Assembly (NCBI RefSeq): GCF_024398015.1
Contig: NZ_CP073747.1
Span: 1,994,501-2,058,500 of the forward strand
Length of the DNA stretch: 64,000 bases
Source: Kordiimonas sp. SCSIO 12610
GTDB taxonomy: Bacteria; Pseudomonadota; Alphaproteobacteria; Sphingomonadales; Kordiimonadaceae
Direction: 5' to 3'
The notes under the pieces are model-generated. The model searched no databases and was not told the DNA's origin. It was given only the letters and a program-made list of their open reading frames with translations. Of the stretch, positions 9,278 to 18,690 are shown piece by piece (within the stretch, counting starts at the first letter, position 1; the number at the start of each line of letters is the position of its first letter). The translations under genes and the position numbers were made by a program.

Positions 9278-10816
9278 ATGAAGAAATCACACATTATCGC
9301 AGGGCTAATTACGGCAAGTTTAAGCAGCGCCATCGTTGCCCAATCTGACACTCTATCTGAAACGCTATCTGGCGTACACCAGTATCGAAATGCGCATGAA
9401 ATTCAAATTGTTGATGATTTTAAAAACCTGCTCGCTATCCCAAATGTATCCTCCAATCAGGCTGATATGATCAAGAATGCGGACTGGATAACCGAATATA
9501 TCGGCAAACGCGGGTTTACAAGCGAGGTCGTGACCGCAGGTCGCGCACCCTATATTATCGCCGAACGCAAAAGTGCAGGCGCAAATAAAACAGTTTTGAT
9601 CTACGCACATTTTGACGGCCAACCCGTGGAGCCCGCAAACTGGGCCTCTAACCCGTTTGAGCCGATCCTGCGTGATGATACAGTTGAAAACGGCGGTAAA
9701 ACAATCCCGTGGCAACAGGCGCAAAGCGGCCTCGATCCGAATTGGCGCATTTTCGCGCGCTCCGCCGGGGATGATAAGGCACCGGTGATCGCGCTGATGG
9801 CAGCGCTTGACGCCCTAAGCGCGCAAGGCACCCAGCCGAGTGTGAATATCAAACTTATCCTCGACGGCGAGGAAGAAGCCGGAAGCCCTACGCTGGAGGC
9901 TATTTTAAAGGAACACGCGAGCAAACTGGACGCAGATATCATGCTATTCTGTGACGGGCCCATGCATCAAAGCCGCCAACGCCAGCTTGTGTTTGGGGTA
10001 CGGGGTAGCATGACCCTTAATATGACAACCTATGGCCCCAATCGCCCATTACACAGCGGACATTATGGTAACTGGGCCCCTAGTCCCACCGACCGAATGG
10101 TTCGGATATTAAATACGCTGAAGGATGAAACAGGCCGAATTATTGTTGATAATTACTGGAATGATGTGCGCCCCATATCAAAGGCCGAACAAATCGCAAT
10201 TTCAAACATGCCTTCGATTGATGCACAATTAAAGCATGAACTCGCGCTCGGTGAACTGGAAGGCGGCGGCAAGCGCCTTGAAACACTCGTCATGGAGCCC
10301 GCGATCATCATTAAGGGCCTTCAAGCAGGCGGTGTGGAGGATAAATCCCGCAACATCATTATTCCAGAGGCAAAGGCATCGCTTAACATGCGCCTAGTGC
10401 CTGACCAGACGCCAGCAGGTGTGAAAAGCGCGCTTGAGCAGCATTTCAAAAACCTTGGCTATCATCTCGTTTATGACAATCCTGACTATGATACGCTGAG
10501 GGCACATCAAAAGGTTCTCAAACTCGATTGGGTATCAGGTGCCTACCCCGCGTTCCGCACAGCGTTAGATAGCGCAGAGGCCAAGAAGCTGACGCGCATT
10601 TTAAATGGCATTGGTGGTGATACGCTCCTGACCCCAACAATGGGGGGAAGCCTTCCGATTTACCTGTTTGAAAACGCGCTCGATATGCCGATCATCATGC
10701 TGCCCATCGCCAACCATGATAATAACCAACACGGCAAGGATGAAAACCTCCGCCTCCAGAACCTTTGGGACGCTATCGATATTTATGCCAGCGTACTTTT
10801 GGAATATGGGAAATAG
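9278..10816 (+). CDS. Exported M20-family metallopeptidase
   Basis: Two-zinc peptidase or amidohydrolase of the M20 (ArgE/DapE/CNDP) family, 512 residues. A signal peptide occupies about residues 1-21 (hydrophobic IIAGLITASLSSAIVAQ). Metal and catalytic motifs visible: AHFDGQP (His111, Asp113), SAGDDKAP (bridging Asp165), GEEEAGS (catalytic Glu199, metal Glu200) and a C-terminal NHDNNQHG histidine. The dimerisation domain lies between. The frame is open from a TTG/ATG at 9137, but GGGAGGG is spaced for the ATG at 9278, which begins a proper signal peptide. It probably trims peptides in the periplasm. Substrate unknown. The downstream SUMF1 gene starts 3 nt after its stop. Confidence 0.88.
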   Translation: MKKSHIIAGLITASLSSAIVAQSDTLSETLSGVHQYRNAHEIQIVDDFKNLLAIPNVSSNQADMIKNADWITEYIGKRGFTSEVVTAGRAPYIIAERKSAGANKTVLIYAHFDGQPVEPANWASNPFEPILRDDTVENGGKTIPWQQAQSGLDPNWRIFARSAGDDKAPVIALMAALDALSAQGTQPSVNIKLILDGEEEAGSPTLEAILKEHASKLDADIMLFCDGPMHQSRQRQLVFGVRGSMTLNMTTYGPNRPLHSGHYGNWAPSPTDRMVRILNTLKDETGRIIVDNYWNDVRPISKAEQIAISNMPSIDAQLKHELALGELEGGGKRLETLVMEPAIIIKGLQAGGVEDKSRNIIIPEAKASLNMRLVPDQTPAGVKSALEQHFKNLGYHLVYDNPDYDTLRAHQKVLKLDWVSGAYPAFRTALDSAEAKKLTRILNGIGGDTLLTPTMGGSLPIYLFENALDMPIIMLPIANHDNNQHGKDENLRLQNLWDAIDIYASVLLEYGK

Positions 10817-10818
10817 TT

Positions 10819-11754
10819 ATGCAGCCATTATTTTGTTTAAAATCAACGTTGCTGACAATCGTGTTTTTATCACAGACCGTTACGGCCGAAGAAGATAAAA
10901 AGCACGAGGCCGGAGACACATTCAAAGACTGCGAAGAATGCCCTGAAATGGTCGTTTTACCAGTGCCGGGAACTTTCAATGTAGGTTTTGAAGACTTTGA
11001 TGAGAAAAAGCGGCGCCGCTTGGTGTCTCGCCCCCAAGAAATTACGATCAATTATCAATTTGCAGTTGGCAAGTTCGAGCTTTTGGCAAGCGAATATGAC
11101 CTTTGTGCCCGCGAAGGAGCATGTAGGCCTGAAGCTAGCCATAGTATTAACACCCCAAAAACAAACAAATACCCTGTAGTAGGCCTTAGTGGAAATGACG
11201 CAAAAGACTATGTGGCGTGGTTATCTAAGAAAACGGGGAAACCATATCGATTACTGTCAGCGACAGAATGGGAATTTGCGGCAAAAGGAAAAACAACAAC
11301 AAAATATTGGTGGGGTGACGATTACATCCCCAACATGGCTATTTGCAATGATTGCACCGATTTACAACTTCTTGCCGAGGAAGGGGTTGGAATAACTAAG
11401 TCATTCACCATCAACCGATCATCTTCCAAATCAATTGCAAGTGAATTTGTCCCTTATACAACAGCAGGCCTCCAAGAGTTAGTTAAGCCAAATTTGTTTG
11501 GTTTGTATTTTATGTACGGAAATGCACAGGAGATAGTAGAGGATTGTTTTGAATGGCCAGTACCTGCTTTACCCACAGATGGCTCTGCTTATCAAGCTGA
11601 CCCTGATTGCGTAGCGGTAATCACTAAAGGGCAAAGTTTTATGACCTTAAAAAACAGAATCAACCCTACTGCTGTTGGGCCAACTAATAAAGTTAGCAGA
11701 AACAAAGATGCAATAGATCAAGGGACACGTATCGCCCTGACAATTTCACAGTAG
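10819..11754 (+). CDS. Exported, divergent SUMF1/FGE-sulfatase-fold protein
   Basis: Protein of 311 residues with a signal peptide (about 1-22) and one formylglycine-generating-enzyme-like domain. Recognisable landmarks are CAREGACRPE, YPVVGLSGNDAKDYVAWLS, TGKPYRLLSATEWEFAA, a CNDC pair, MYGNAQEIVEDC and the terminal GTRIAL. The usual GG(S/W)-rich stretch near the end is degraded and carries no cysteines in the catalytic positions of true formylglycine-generating enzyme. It is therefore likely a binding or structural member. About eight cysteines suggest periplasmic disulfides. The ATG at 10819 is chosen because it starts the signal peptide. Translation may be coupled to the M20 gene. Its DNA is more AT-rich than the M20 gene. 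Function unknown. Confidence 0.75.
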   Translation: MQPLFCLKSTLLTIVFLSQTVTAEEDKKHEAGDTFKDCEECPEMVVLPVPGTFNVGFEDFDEKKRRRLVSRPQEITINYQFAVGKFELLASEYDLCAREGACRPEASHSINTPKTNKYPVVGLSGNDAKDYVAWLSKKTGKPYRLLSATEWEFAAKGKTTTKYWWGDDYIPNMAICNDCTDLQLLAEEGVGITKSFTINRSSSKSIASEFVPYTTAGLQELVKPNLFGLYFMYGNAQEIVEDCFEWPVPALPTDGSAYQADPDCVAVITKGQSFMTLKNRINPTAVGPTNKVSRNKDAIDQGTRIALTISQ

Positions 11755-11808
11755 GGAAACTGTTATTCTCAACTTGGTTGGGATTAACCGCTTAATCTAA
11801 CGTTATCT

Positions 11809-13443
11809 TTAAACCAATCGGCTCTGTTCAAGCGCTGCTTTAACAAAGCTTGCGAAAAGTGGATGTGGATCAAACGGTTTTGATTTAAGCTCTGGATGGA
11901 ACTGAACACCAATATACCACGGATGATCCGGCAGTTCGATAATCTCTGGTAATTCGCCGTCTGGTGACATGCCCGAGAACACAACCCCTGCTTCCTCAAG
12001 CTGCTTCACATAGCCGATGTTTACTTCATAGCGATGACGGTGGCGCTCAGAAATTTCTGTGGCGCCGTAAATTTCAGCAACTTTCGATCCTTCCTTCAAC
12101 ACCGCTGGGTATGCACCAAGGCGCATGGTGCCACCAAGGTCGGTTTCCGATGTTCGCTGCTCTACGCTACCGTCTTCTTTAATCCATTCGGTGATCAGAC
12201 CAACAACAGGGTCATCCATATTTTCATCAAATTCTGACGAGCCTGCGGCTTCTACACCCGCCATATTACGGGCTGCCTCTAGCGTTGCCATCTGCATACC
12301 AAGGCAAATCCCGAAATACGGTATTTTATTTTCACGGGCAAAGCGCGCAGCCGCGATCTTTCCTTCCGTGCCGCGCTTGCCAAAGCCACCGGGTACGAGG
12401 ATCGCGTGAATACCCTCTAGGCGATCAATCGCATCTTCTTCTTCGAAAATTTCAGATTCGATCCACTCCACATTCACCTTCACACGGTTTGCGATACCGC
12501 CGTGGGTGATGGCCTCATTGAGTGACTTGTAGGCGTCCAACAGGCCAGTATATTTACCGACAACCGCAATATTTACTTCACCCTCAGGGTTCTTCACGCG
12601 GTCTACGATATCTTCCCAGCGTTCAAGATTCGGGTGCTCTGAGTGCGCGAGGCCAAAGGCCTTAAGAACCTCAGTATCCAATCCTTCCTTATGGTAGGAA
12701 ATCGGCACTTCGTATATTGTTTTTACGTCCAGTGCCGGGATAACCGCGGTTTCAGACACGTTACAGAATAGGGACATCTTACGGCGTTCGCTATCCGGAA
12801 TTGGATGCTCTGCGCGGCATACCAGAATATCTGGCTGAATACCGATGGAGCGCAGTTCCTTCACACTATGCTGTGTTGGTTTTGTCTTAAGCTCACCAGC
12901 GGCCGCCAAAAATGGTACGAGTGTTAAGTGAACAAAGATCGAGTTTCCACGCCCAAGCTGAATCGATAATTGACGAATAGCTTCCATAAAGGGCATCGCT
13001 TCGATATCACCCGCGGTTCCGCCAATTTCACAGAGCATAAAATCAATACCGTCTTGTTCAGCGAGTGCAAAATCCTTAATGGCATCTGTTACGTGCGGGA
13101 TCACCTGCACGGTTCCGCCCAGATATTCACCGCGGCGTTCCTTGCGGATAATCTGCTGGTAAATACGGCCTGATGTGATGTTGTCGCTTTGGCGGCCCGG
13201 CACGCCTGTGAAACGCTCGTAATGACCAAGATCAAGGTCGGTTTCAGCACCGTCATCGGTTACGAACACTTCGCCGTGCTGATAAGGGCTCATGGTACCC
13301 GGGTCGACATTCAAATATGGATCAAGTTTGCGCAAACGAACAGAATAACCACGTGCTTGCAACAAGGCCCCCAGTGACGCCGAGAGAAGCCCCTTACCAA
13401 GTGAACTCACCACACCACCAGTAATGAAAATATAACGCGTCAT
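11809..13443 (-). CDS. pyrG: CTP synthase
   Basis: Converts UTP to CTP using glutamine and ATP; 544 residues. The N-terminal synthetase domain starts with [20 protein letters not shown] (nucleotide-binding loop) and includes [11 protein letters not shown]. The C-terminal class I glutamine amidotransferase has GICLGMQMA (nucleophile Cys) and [10 protein letters not shown] (His/Glu). Complete and canonical. It lies upstream of the eno region and downstream of secG on the same strand; a hairpin lies between secG and pyrG. Confidence 0.98.
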   Translation of the reverse strand: MTRYIFITGGVVSSLGKGLLSASLGALLQARGYSVRLRKLDPYLNVDPGTMSPYQHGEVFVTDDGAETDLDLGHYERFTGVPGRQSDNITSGRIYQQIIRKERRGEYLGGTVQVIPHVTDAIKDFALAEQDGIDFMLCEIGGTAGDIEAMPFMEAIRQLSIQLGRGNSIFVHLTLVPFLAAAGELKTKPTQHSVKELRSIGIQPDILVCRAEHPIPDSERRKMSLFCNVSETAVIPALDVKTIYEVPISYHKEGLDTEVLKAFGLAHSEHPNLERWEDIVDRVKNPEGEVNIAVVGKYTGLLDAYKSLNEAITHGGIANRVKVNVEWIESEIFEEEDAIDRLEGIHAILVPGGFGKRGTEGKIAAARFARENKIPYFGICLGMQMATLEAARNMAGVEAAGSSEFDENMDDPVVGLITEWIKEDGSVEQRTSETDLGGTMRLGAYPAVLKEGSKVAEIYGATEISERHRHRYEVNIGYVKQLEEAGVVFSGMSPDGELPEIIELPDHPWYIGVQFHPELKSKPFDPHPLFASFVKAALEQSRLV

Positions 13444-13567
13444 AAATCCTCACACATTTGCATCAACCATACAAACCGCTTTTACAAGCGTCCGAACAAT
13501 CAAAAACTATCAATAACAGCCTGCTATCAAAGCGGCCTTAAAACTACAATAATATTGGCAGACAGAG

Positions 13568-13592
13568 AAACGGGGGCGCCTGGCCCCCGTTT
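13568..13592 (-). terminator. Hairpin downstream of secG
   Basis: AAACGGGGG and CCCCCGTTT form a strong GC stem (extended by one G/C pair inside), 10 nt past the secG stop. The tract after it on the minus strand is only moderately T-rich (GTTTCTCTG), so termination may be partial with some read-through into pyrG. Confidence 0.6.
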
Positions 13593-13602
13593 GGAATTTC
13601 GT

Positions 13603-13923
13603 CTAACCGTCTTCTGGTATGGTAGGAAGCTGAGGAAGTTGGCTACCACCCTCTTCCGCCTCTTGCTGAAGCGCTTCCTCAATCAATCCCCGGTCTGTCT
13701 GACGGTTCGCAGCGAACCAGCCTAGAAGCAAACAGGTTGATAGGAAGACAATCGCCAACCATTTTGTTGATTTGGTTAAAAGGTTGCCAGCACCGCGTGC
13801 TGTCATCATACCAGTTGGGCCACCACCGATGCCAAGTGCACCGCCTTCGGAACTCTGTAGAAGAATAACCGCAACCATCGCAACCGTTACGATAAGTAGA
13901 ATTGTCAATAATACAGTTTCCAT
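13603..13923 (-). CDS. secG: Preprotein translocase subunit SecG
   Basis: Small accessory subunit of the SecYEG channel, 106 residues. Two membrane segments (about 3-22 and 50-70) flank the conserved cytoplasmic loop SSEGGALGIGGG with TARGAGNLLTKSTKW. The C-terminal tail is acidic and Gln/Glu-rich (EEALQQEAEEGGSQLPQL), as in other alphaproteobacteria. An upstream TTG at 13956 keeps the frame open, but the ATG at 13923 gives the standard METVLLTILL start and has AAAGG upstream. It sits between tpiA and pyrG, the usual order. Confidence 0.93.
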   Translation of the reverse strand: METVLLTILLIVTVAMVAVILLQSSEGGALGIGGGPTGMMTARGAGNLLTKSTKWLAIVFLSTCLLLGWFAANRQTDRGLIEEALQQEAEEGGSQLPQLPTIPEDG

Positions 13924-14080
13924 CGGATAACCTTTAAATCCATAATACCCTGACAAGCATTATACATAACACTTGCCAATTTTCCTAAAGCGCGGTTTCT
14001 AGCCTAAGACGGGGCAGTTTGCCAAGTAGAAAATCATCCACATGAGCGATTTCTATATTTTCCCCAACAAACTAAGAGTA

Positions 14081-14146
14081 AATCCCTGACCAATCTCTGA
14101 CTATTATCCGGCTATTCTCTGGCAATTCTCCGGCAAACCTCTAACG
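14081..14146. repeat. Degenerate 11-bp tandem repeat, six units
   Basis: Successive 11-mers on the plus strand are AATCCCTGACC, AATCTCTGACT, ATTATCCGGCT, ATTCTCTGGCA, ATTCTCCGGCA and AACCTCTAACG, with consensus near ATTCTCYGGCA. The last unit overlaps the tpiA stop codon. The period is not a multiple of three and the stretch is otherwise non-coding, so it is not a coding repeat. Role unknown. Confidence 0.75.
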
Positions 14147-14899
14147 GTAAGCGTCGATGATCCCATTAAAATCAGTGGCCTTCAGACTTGCGCCGCCCAC
14201 GAGCGCACCGTTTACATTATCGGCTGCCATTAATTCCTTCGCGTTCGTGGGCTTTACAGAACCGCCGTAAAGAATAGCAAAACCATTTCCAACACCATCA
14301 CCGAAACGCTCCACCAACGCAGCACGGATTGCCGTATGAACCTCTGCCACATCGTCAACGGTCGGCGTTAAGCCAGTACCAATCGCCCAAACTGGCTCGT
14401 AAGCGATTATTGTATTCTCAGGTGTTGCGCTTTCCGGCACTGAATTCGCGAGTTGGTCAGCAACCACGACCTTGAGGGTGTCGCCTGCCTTGCGCTCTGC
14501 CTCGGTTTCACCAACACAGATGATCGCCGTCAGGTTTTCTGTGAGCACCGCCTCGGCCTTGTTGTTCACAAGATCGCTGGTTTCACCGTGATCTGCGCGG
14601 CGCTCTGAGTGACCAACAATGATATAGCCCGCGCCGAGGTCAGCAACCATGTTTGCAGCAATATCACCTGTATGCGCGCCCGATGTGTTTGTATGGCAAT
14701 CCTGCGCACCAATATTGACGAGGCTACCGTCAGCGACGCCAACAAAACGGTCGACCAATGTGGCTGGTGGGCAAATCAAGACATCACAATCCGCTTTATC
14801 ACCATCATTCACCATCTGAATGAGTGCTTCCAGTTCACTAACGCTAGATTTCACGCCATTCATTTTCCAGTTACCTGCCACAAGTGATCTAGGAGCCAT
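14141..14899 (-). CDS. tpiA: Triosephosphate isomerase
   Basis: Interconverts dihydroxyacetone phosphate and glyceraldehyde 3-phosphate; 252 residues. Visible motifs: the N-terminal GNWKMNG (catalytic Lys), GHSERR (catalytic His), the signature [10 protein letters not shown] (catalytic Glu) and the phosphate-binding ILYGGSVK. The frame extends to a TTG at 14926, but the ATG at 14899 is preceded by AAGGA and gives the normal N-terminus. Divergent from the ppiD-like gene. An unusual 11-bp tandem array touches its 3' end. Confidence 0.97.
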   Translation of the reverse strand: MAPRSLVAGNWKMNGVKSSVSELEALIQMVNDGDKADCDVLICPPATLVDRFVGVADGSLVNIGAQDCHTNTSGAHTGDIAANMVADLGAGYIIVGHSERRADHGETSDLVNNKAEAVLTENLTAIICVGETEAERKAGDTLKVVVADQLANSVPESATPENTIIAYEPVWAIGTGLTPTVDDVAEVHTAIRAALVERFGDGVGNGFAILYGGSVKPTNAKELMAADNVNGALVGGASLKATDFNGIIDAYR

Positions 14900-15008
14900 C
14901 AAAACTATCCTTATTAGATTGAACAATATAATGGCCTGACATAGCGCTTTTTATCCCTGTTGCTCAAGCCTAAAATAATACCCATAGGCGAACCGATATT
15001 TTCAAGGA

Positions 15009-15036
15009 TTGACCCAGCGGTATCAATCATTATGAT
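15009..15036 (+). promoter_or_regulatory. Promoter for the ppiD-trpE unit
   Basis: TTGACC, a 16-bp spacer, then TATGAT, about 115 nt before the ppiD-like start. Both hexamers match the sigma-70 consensus at five of six positions. A second isolated TATAAT at 15071-15076 lacks a spaced -35. The 14-mer TTTCAAGGATTGAC including this -35 recurs upstream of trpG. Confidence 0.55.
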
Positions 15037-15152
15037 GCGCCGAAATAACACGTGTATTGAATGCACGTTATATAATGAAAACAAGTGGGCTAAAGAGTTC
15101 AGTAAAACCAACCTCTTTTTCCCTGTACGATAAACGGTAAGGACGTACGAAC

Positions 15153-17114
15153 ATGCTGTTAAAATTCCGCGGAGGACTTAATTCGCTTCCTGTAACAATC
15201 CTTTTAGGACTTTTGATTGCAGCATTTGCAATATTCGGTGTCGGGCCCGGCATTTTAACAGGTTCAAATACTGTCATTGCAACAGTTGGTGAAACCGACA
15301 TTCCAAACGTTCGGTATTTCAGCCGTGTTCAACAGGAAGCACAGCAGGCGCAGCTTCAGCTTCAGGGGGCCAATCTTCCGCAGGATGAAATTATCCGCCT
15401 TCTGAATATCGACCAACGTGTTCTCCAGCAAATGATTGCAGAAGCAACGGTTGAGGAACACATGCGTGAACTTGGCCTTCGTGCTACCGACGAGCAAATC
15501 GTTGAAGCCATCCGTGATGTGGATGCCTTCAAGCTTGCTGGTTCATTAAGCGCATCAAATATCGAACTTGCACTTCAGAATAACAATTTGAACCGTGACG
15601 ATCTTGAAGAGCTTCTAAGCAAAGGCGTTACCCAACAACAGCTATTCGGCGCCATGCGTGAAACCAAGCCCATTTCGCGCGTTCTTGCTAACGAGCTTTA
15701 TACCTATCAGGCTGAAAGACGTTGGGCGACCCTGATTACCTTCAAAGCCAGCGATATTACAGAGATAACACCAGCCACTGATGAGCAGTTGATGGAAAGC
15801 TATGAAGCAACCAAAACAAATTATATGACGAATGAACTGCGCACATATAATTATTTGGTTGTAACACCCGACCTTTTCCTCGACCAGGTTGAGGTGACTG
15901 AGGATGATATCCTAGCGCTATATGACGAGCGCGCGGATGAATATGTAATCCCGGAAAAACGAACTGTTCAACAGGTAAACTTCCCTTCAGAAGAAGCTGC
16001 ACAAGCTTTCATTGATAGTTTAACAGCGGAAACAGACTTTGCAGCCCGTGGTGCCGCATCCAGTGACTTTACAGAAGCTGAGATTAATCTAGGTGAGCAA
16101 TCTTTACGCAATCTGGAAGTGGACTTTAATGACGCTACCGCACAGGCAGTGTTTGGACTAGAGAATGATGGCATAACTATTCCGCTTGAAGCGCTAGGCC
16201 GGTGGAATGTGTTTAAGGTTACCAACATTACAGAAGGCAACACAACACCACTTGAAAGCGTTCGCGAAGCATTGGAAACAGACGCGAAACGCGAAAAAGC
16301 GATTGACCTCGTCTATGATTTTATGCCTGACCTCGAAGACGCACTGGCGTCAGCCGCAACAATTCAAGAAGCGATTAACACGCCACTAATCAAAGAACGC
16401 AATCTACCCCTAACGGTCGCGAGTGTTACGGGTGTTGATCAGCGCGGCCTTGGACGCGGCGGTGAACGTTTGATCACGCAATCAGACGAGTTCCGTATCA
16501 ACGCAACAATCTTTAATGAAGAAGCGGATATCGGGCGTATTTCAGACACCAACGACCTTGATGCTTCAAACCGTGACCGTGGTGCCTTTTGGACAGAAGT
16601 TGTTACTGTTGCTGAACCAGAGCAAAAACCGTTTGAGGAAGTTAAAGCGGACGTGCGCAGCGCATGGGACGCCCAACAGAAACAAACAAAAGCAGGCGAA
16701 CTGGCAGACAATGCTATCGAGCGCATCAAGGCTGGTGAGGACGCTGAAACTGTAGCAGCGGACCTGAACGGGACTTCGCTTGAAGCGAAGAGTGTATCGC
16801 GTACCAACGATCCAAATAGCTTATCAGGTCTAGCCGCAAACATCAGAGGAATGATTTTTGATCTTAATCTGAATGCCGTTGAAACAGACCGCTCTGCTGA
16901 TGGTGATGGCTATGTTGTTGTTCGCGTTGACCGCATCAATCCGGGCCAACCAGCGGATAACGCCACCGCTGTGAACACATTATACAGTGAAATTCAAGAT
17001 CAGTTTGAAACTGAAATATTCCTTCAGTATGAGCGCTATCTTCGTGAAAAATATACGATTGATGTTAACGACCAACTCCGTCGCATTCAATTCCGCAATG
17101 AAAGCGCTCAATAA
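15153..17114 (+). CDS. ppiD: PpiD-like membrane-anchored periplasmic foldase
   Basis: Protein of 653 residues related to the SurA_N/PpiD peptidyl-prolyl isomerase family. It has a short cytoplasmic start, one membrane anchor (about 12-35, LPVTILLGLLIAAFAIFGVG), then a long periplasmic part. An N-terminal chaperone-like helical domain includes RDVDAFKLAGSLSASNIE. A parvulin-like region follows (roughly 240-370), then further helical segments (AWDAQQKQTKAGELADNAIE). The parvulin domain is weakly conserved, so catalytic activity is uncertain and a chaperone role at the Sec exit is more likely. The location between tpiA and trpE is usual in alphaproteobacteria. trpE follows after 37 nt. Confidence 0.85.
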   Translation: MLLKFRGGLNSLPVTILLGLLIAAFAIFGVGPGILTGSNTVIATVGETDIPNVRYFSRVQQEAQQAQLQLQGANLPQDEIIRLLNIDQRVLQQMIAEATVEEHMRELGLRATDEQIVEAIRDVDAFKLAGSLSASNIELALQNNNLNRDDLEELLSKGVTQQQLFGAMRETKPISRVLANELYTYQAERRWATLITFKASDITEITPATDEQLMESYEATKTNYMTNELRTYNYLVVTPDLFLDQVEVTEDDILALYDERADEYVIPEKRTVQQVNFPSEEAAQAFIDSLTAETDFAARGAASSDFTEAEINLGEQSLRNLEVDFNDATAQAVFGLENDGITIPLEALGRWNVFKVTNITEGNTTPLESVREALETDAKREKAIDLVYDFMPDLEDALASAATIQEAINTPLIKERNLPLTVASVTGVDQRGLGRGGERLITQSDEFRINATIFNEEADIGRISDTNDLDASNRDRGAFWTEVVTVAEPEQKPFEEVKADVRSAWDAQQKQTKAGELADNAIERIKAGEDAETVAADLNGTSLEAKSVSRTNDPNSLSGLAANIRGMIFDLNLNAVETDRSADGDGYVVVRVDRINPGQPADNATAVNTLYSEIQDQFETEIFLQYERYLREKYTIDVNDQLRRIQFRNESAQ

Positions 17115-17151
17115 TCGCTAATGAGTTAAGAGTTATCAAAGGGCAAAGCCA

Positions 17152-18660
17152 GTGACCGACCAAGTTGATATATCCAGCCTTAAAAAACAATATGAGGCTG
17201 GAAAACCTTCTGTTTACGCTGAAACCCTCGTTGCTGACTTGGATACTCCGGTATCTGCCTATCTAAAACTTACAAATGGTGAAAACTATTGCTGTTTGCT
17301 TGAATCCGTCGAAGGTGGGGATACAAGGGGAAGATACTCTATCATCGGCCTAAGACCCGATTTGATCTGGCGTGCAAACGGCGAAAAAGCAGAGATATGC
17401 AGGCAAATTATTGATGGCGTTCCTACTCAATTTATTGAAGAGGATACAGCGCCGCTTGATGGCCTGCGTAAGCTCACAGAAGAAAGCTTGATTGATATCC
17501 CCCATCCGCTTCCTCCTATGGCAGCTGGGCTGGTTGGGTATATGGGATATGATATGGTTCGGCAAATGGAGCCCTTAGGTCCCGCGAAAGAGGACGAACT
17601 GGATTTACCCACTGGTCTCTTTATTCGCCCAACCATAATGGCTATTTTTGATAGTGTAACCAACCTGATCACACTGGTTACCCCTATTCGCCCCATGGCT
17701 GGAATAGACGCAGATACAGCGATAAATGCCGCCAACAATCGCATTTCAACAATGCTTGAGCGGCTGGATGCACCGCTACCGCTTCGGGGCGGAGAAATCC
17801 CCTCTACGGTACCGGAGCCAGAAACTAATACTGGCAGACCACGTTTTTTTGACATGATCAAGAAAGCCAAAGATTATATATTGGCGGGTGATATTTTTCA
17901 GGTCGTCCTCAGCCAGCGGTTTTCAATGCCATTTACGCTTCCTGCGTTTTCACTTTATCGTGCATTAAGGCGAACAAATCCGTCTCCTTATATGTACCAT
18001 CTTAAATTCAACGATTTTGCCGTCGTTGGCTCTAGCCCAGAAATTCTGGTGCGGCTAAGGGATGATGAAATTACTATTCGCCCCATTGCAGGAACACGTA
18101 AACGCGGTGCAACACCAGAAGAAGATGCTGCATTAGAGGCAGACCTTCTTGCTGACCAGAAAGAACTTTCCGAGCACCTTATGCTTCTTGACCTCGGACG
18201 CAATGATGTTGGCCGTGTCGCGGAAGCCGGAACCGTTAAAGTTACTGCACGCAATATTGTCGAATATTATTCGCATGTTATGCATATTGTCTCAAACGTT
18301 ACAGGTAAACGCGCCGAGGATAAGGATGCTATCGATGCCTTATCCGCAGGTTTTCCAGCGGGGACCGTTTCCGGTGCGCCCAAGGTACGAGCCATGGAAA
18401 TCATCGACGAGCTAGAAGTGTCAGCACGCGGCATTTACGCGGGCAGCGTCGGCTATTTTAGCGCCAACGGTTCTATGGATAGTGCTATTGTTCTCAGAAC
18501 CGCGATCGTCAAAGACAATATGATGTACGTACAAGCAGGTGCAGGGATTGTGGCAGACAGTGTTCCAGAAATGGAATACCAAGAATGCGAGAACAAGGCT
18601 CGTGCGCTCGTCAACGCAGCCCAAGAAGCCGTTCGGTTCGCGAGATCAAACAGAGGTTAA
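17152..18660 (+). CDS. trpE: Anthranilate synthase component I
   Basis: Makes anthranilate from chorismate, using ammonia supplied by TrpG; 502 residues. The N-terminal regulatory part (Trp-feedback region containing LLESVEGGDTRGRYS) is followed by the chorismate-binding domain with VLSQRF, SSPEILVR, RPIAGTRKRG, LDLGRNDVGR and GTVSGAPKVRAMEII. It begins with GTG at 17152, preceded by AGGG. Co-transcribed with the ppiD-like gene, and separated from trpGDC by two minus-strand genes. A weak TGATTTC/GAAATCA inverted repeat at 18680-18703 lies in the convergent gap. Confidence 0.97.
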   Translation: MTDQVDISSLKKQYEAGKPSVYAETLVADLDTPVSAYLKLTNGENYCCLLESVEGGDTRGRYSIIGLRPDLIWRANGEKAEICRQIIDGVPTQFIEEDTAPLDGLRKLTEESLIDIPHPLPPMAAGLVGYMGYDMVRQMEPLGPAKEDELDLPTGLFIRPTIMAIFDSVTNLITLVTPIRPMAGIDADTAINAANNRISTMLERLDAPLPLRGGEIPSTVPEPETNTGRPRFFDMIKKAKDYILAGDIFQVVLSQRFSMPFTLPAFSLYRALRRTNPSPYMYHLKFNDFAVVGSSPEILVRLRDDEITIRPIAGTRKRGATPEEDAALEADLLADQKELSEHLMLLDLGRNDVGRVAEAGTVKVTARNIVEYYSHVMHIVSNVTGKRAEDKDAIDALSAGFPAGTVSGAPKVRAMEIIDELEVSARGIYAGSVGYFSANGSMDSAIVLRTAIVKDNMMYVQAGAGIVADSVPEMEYQECENKARALVNAAQEAVRFARSNRG

Positions 18661-18690
18661 CTGATACCCTCTAAATAGGTGATTTCAATT

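Noticed and set aside
16439-16843. Minus-strand Ser/Arg-rich open frame of 134 codons
   Set aside because: Antisense inside the ppiD-like gene, with low-complexity translation typical of a shadow frame.
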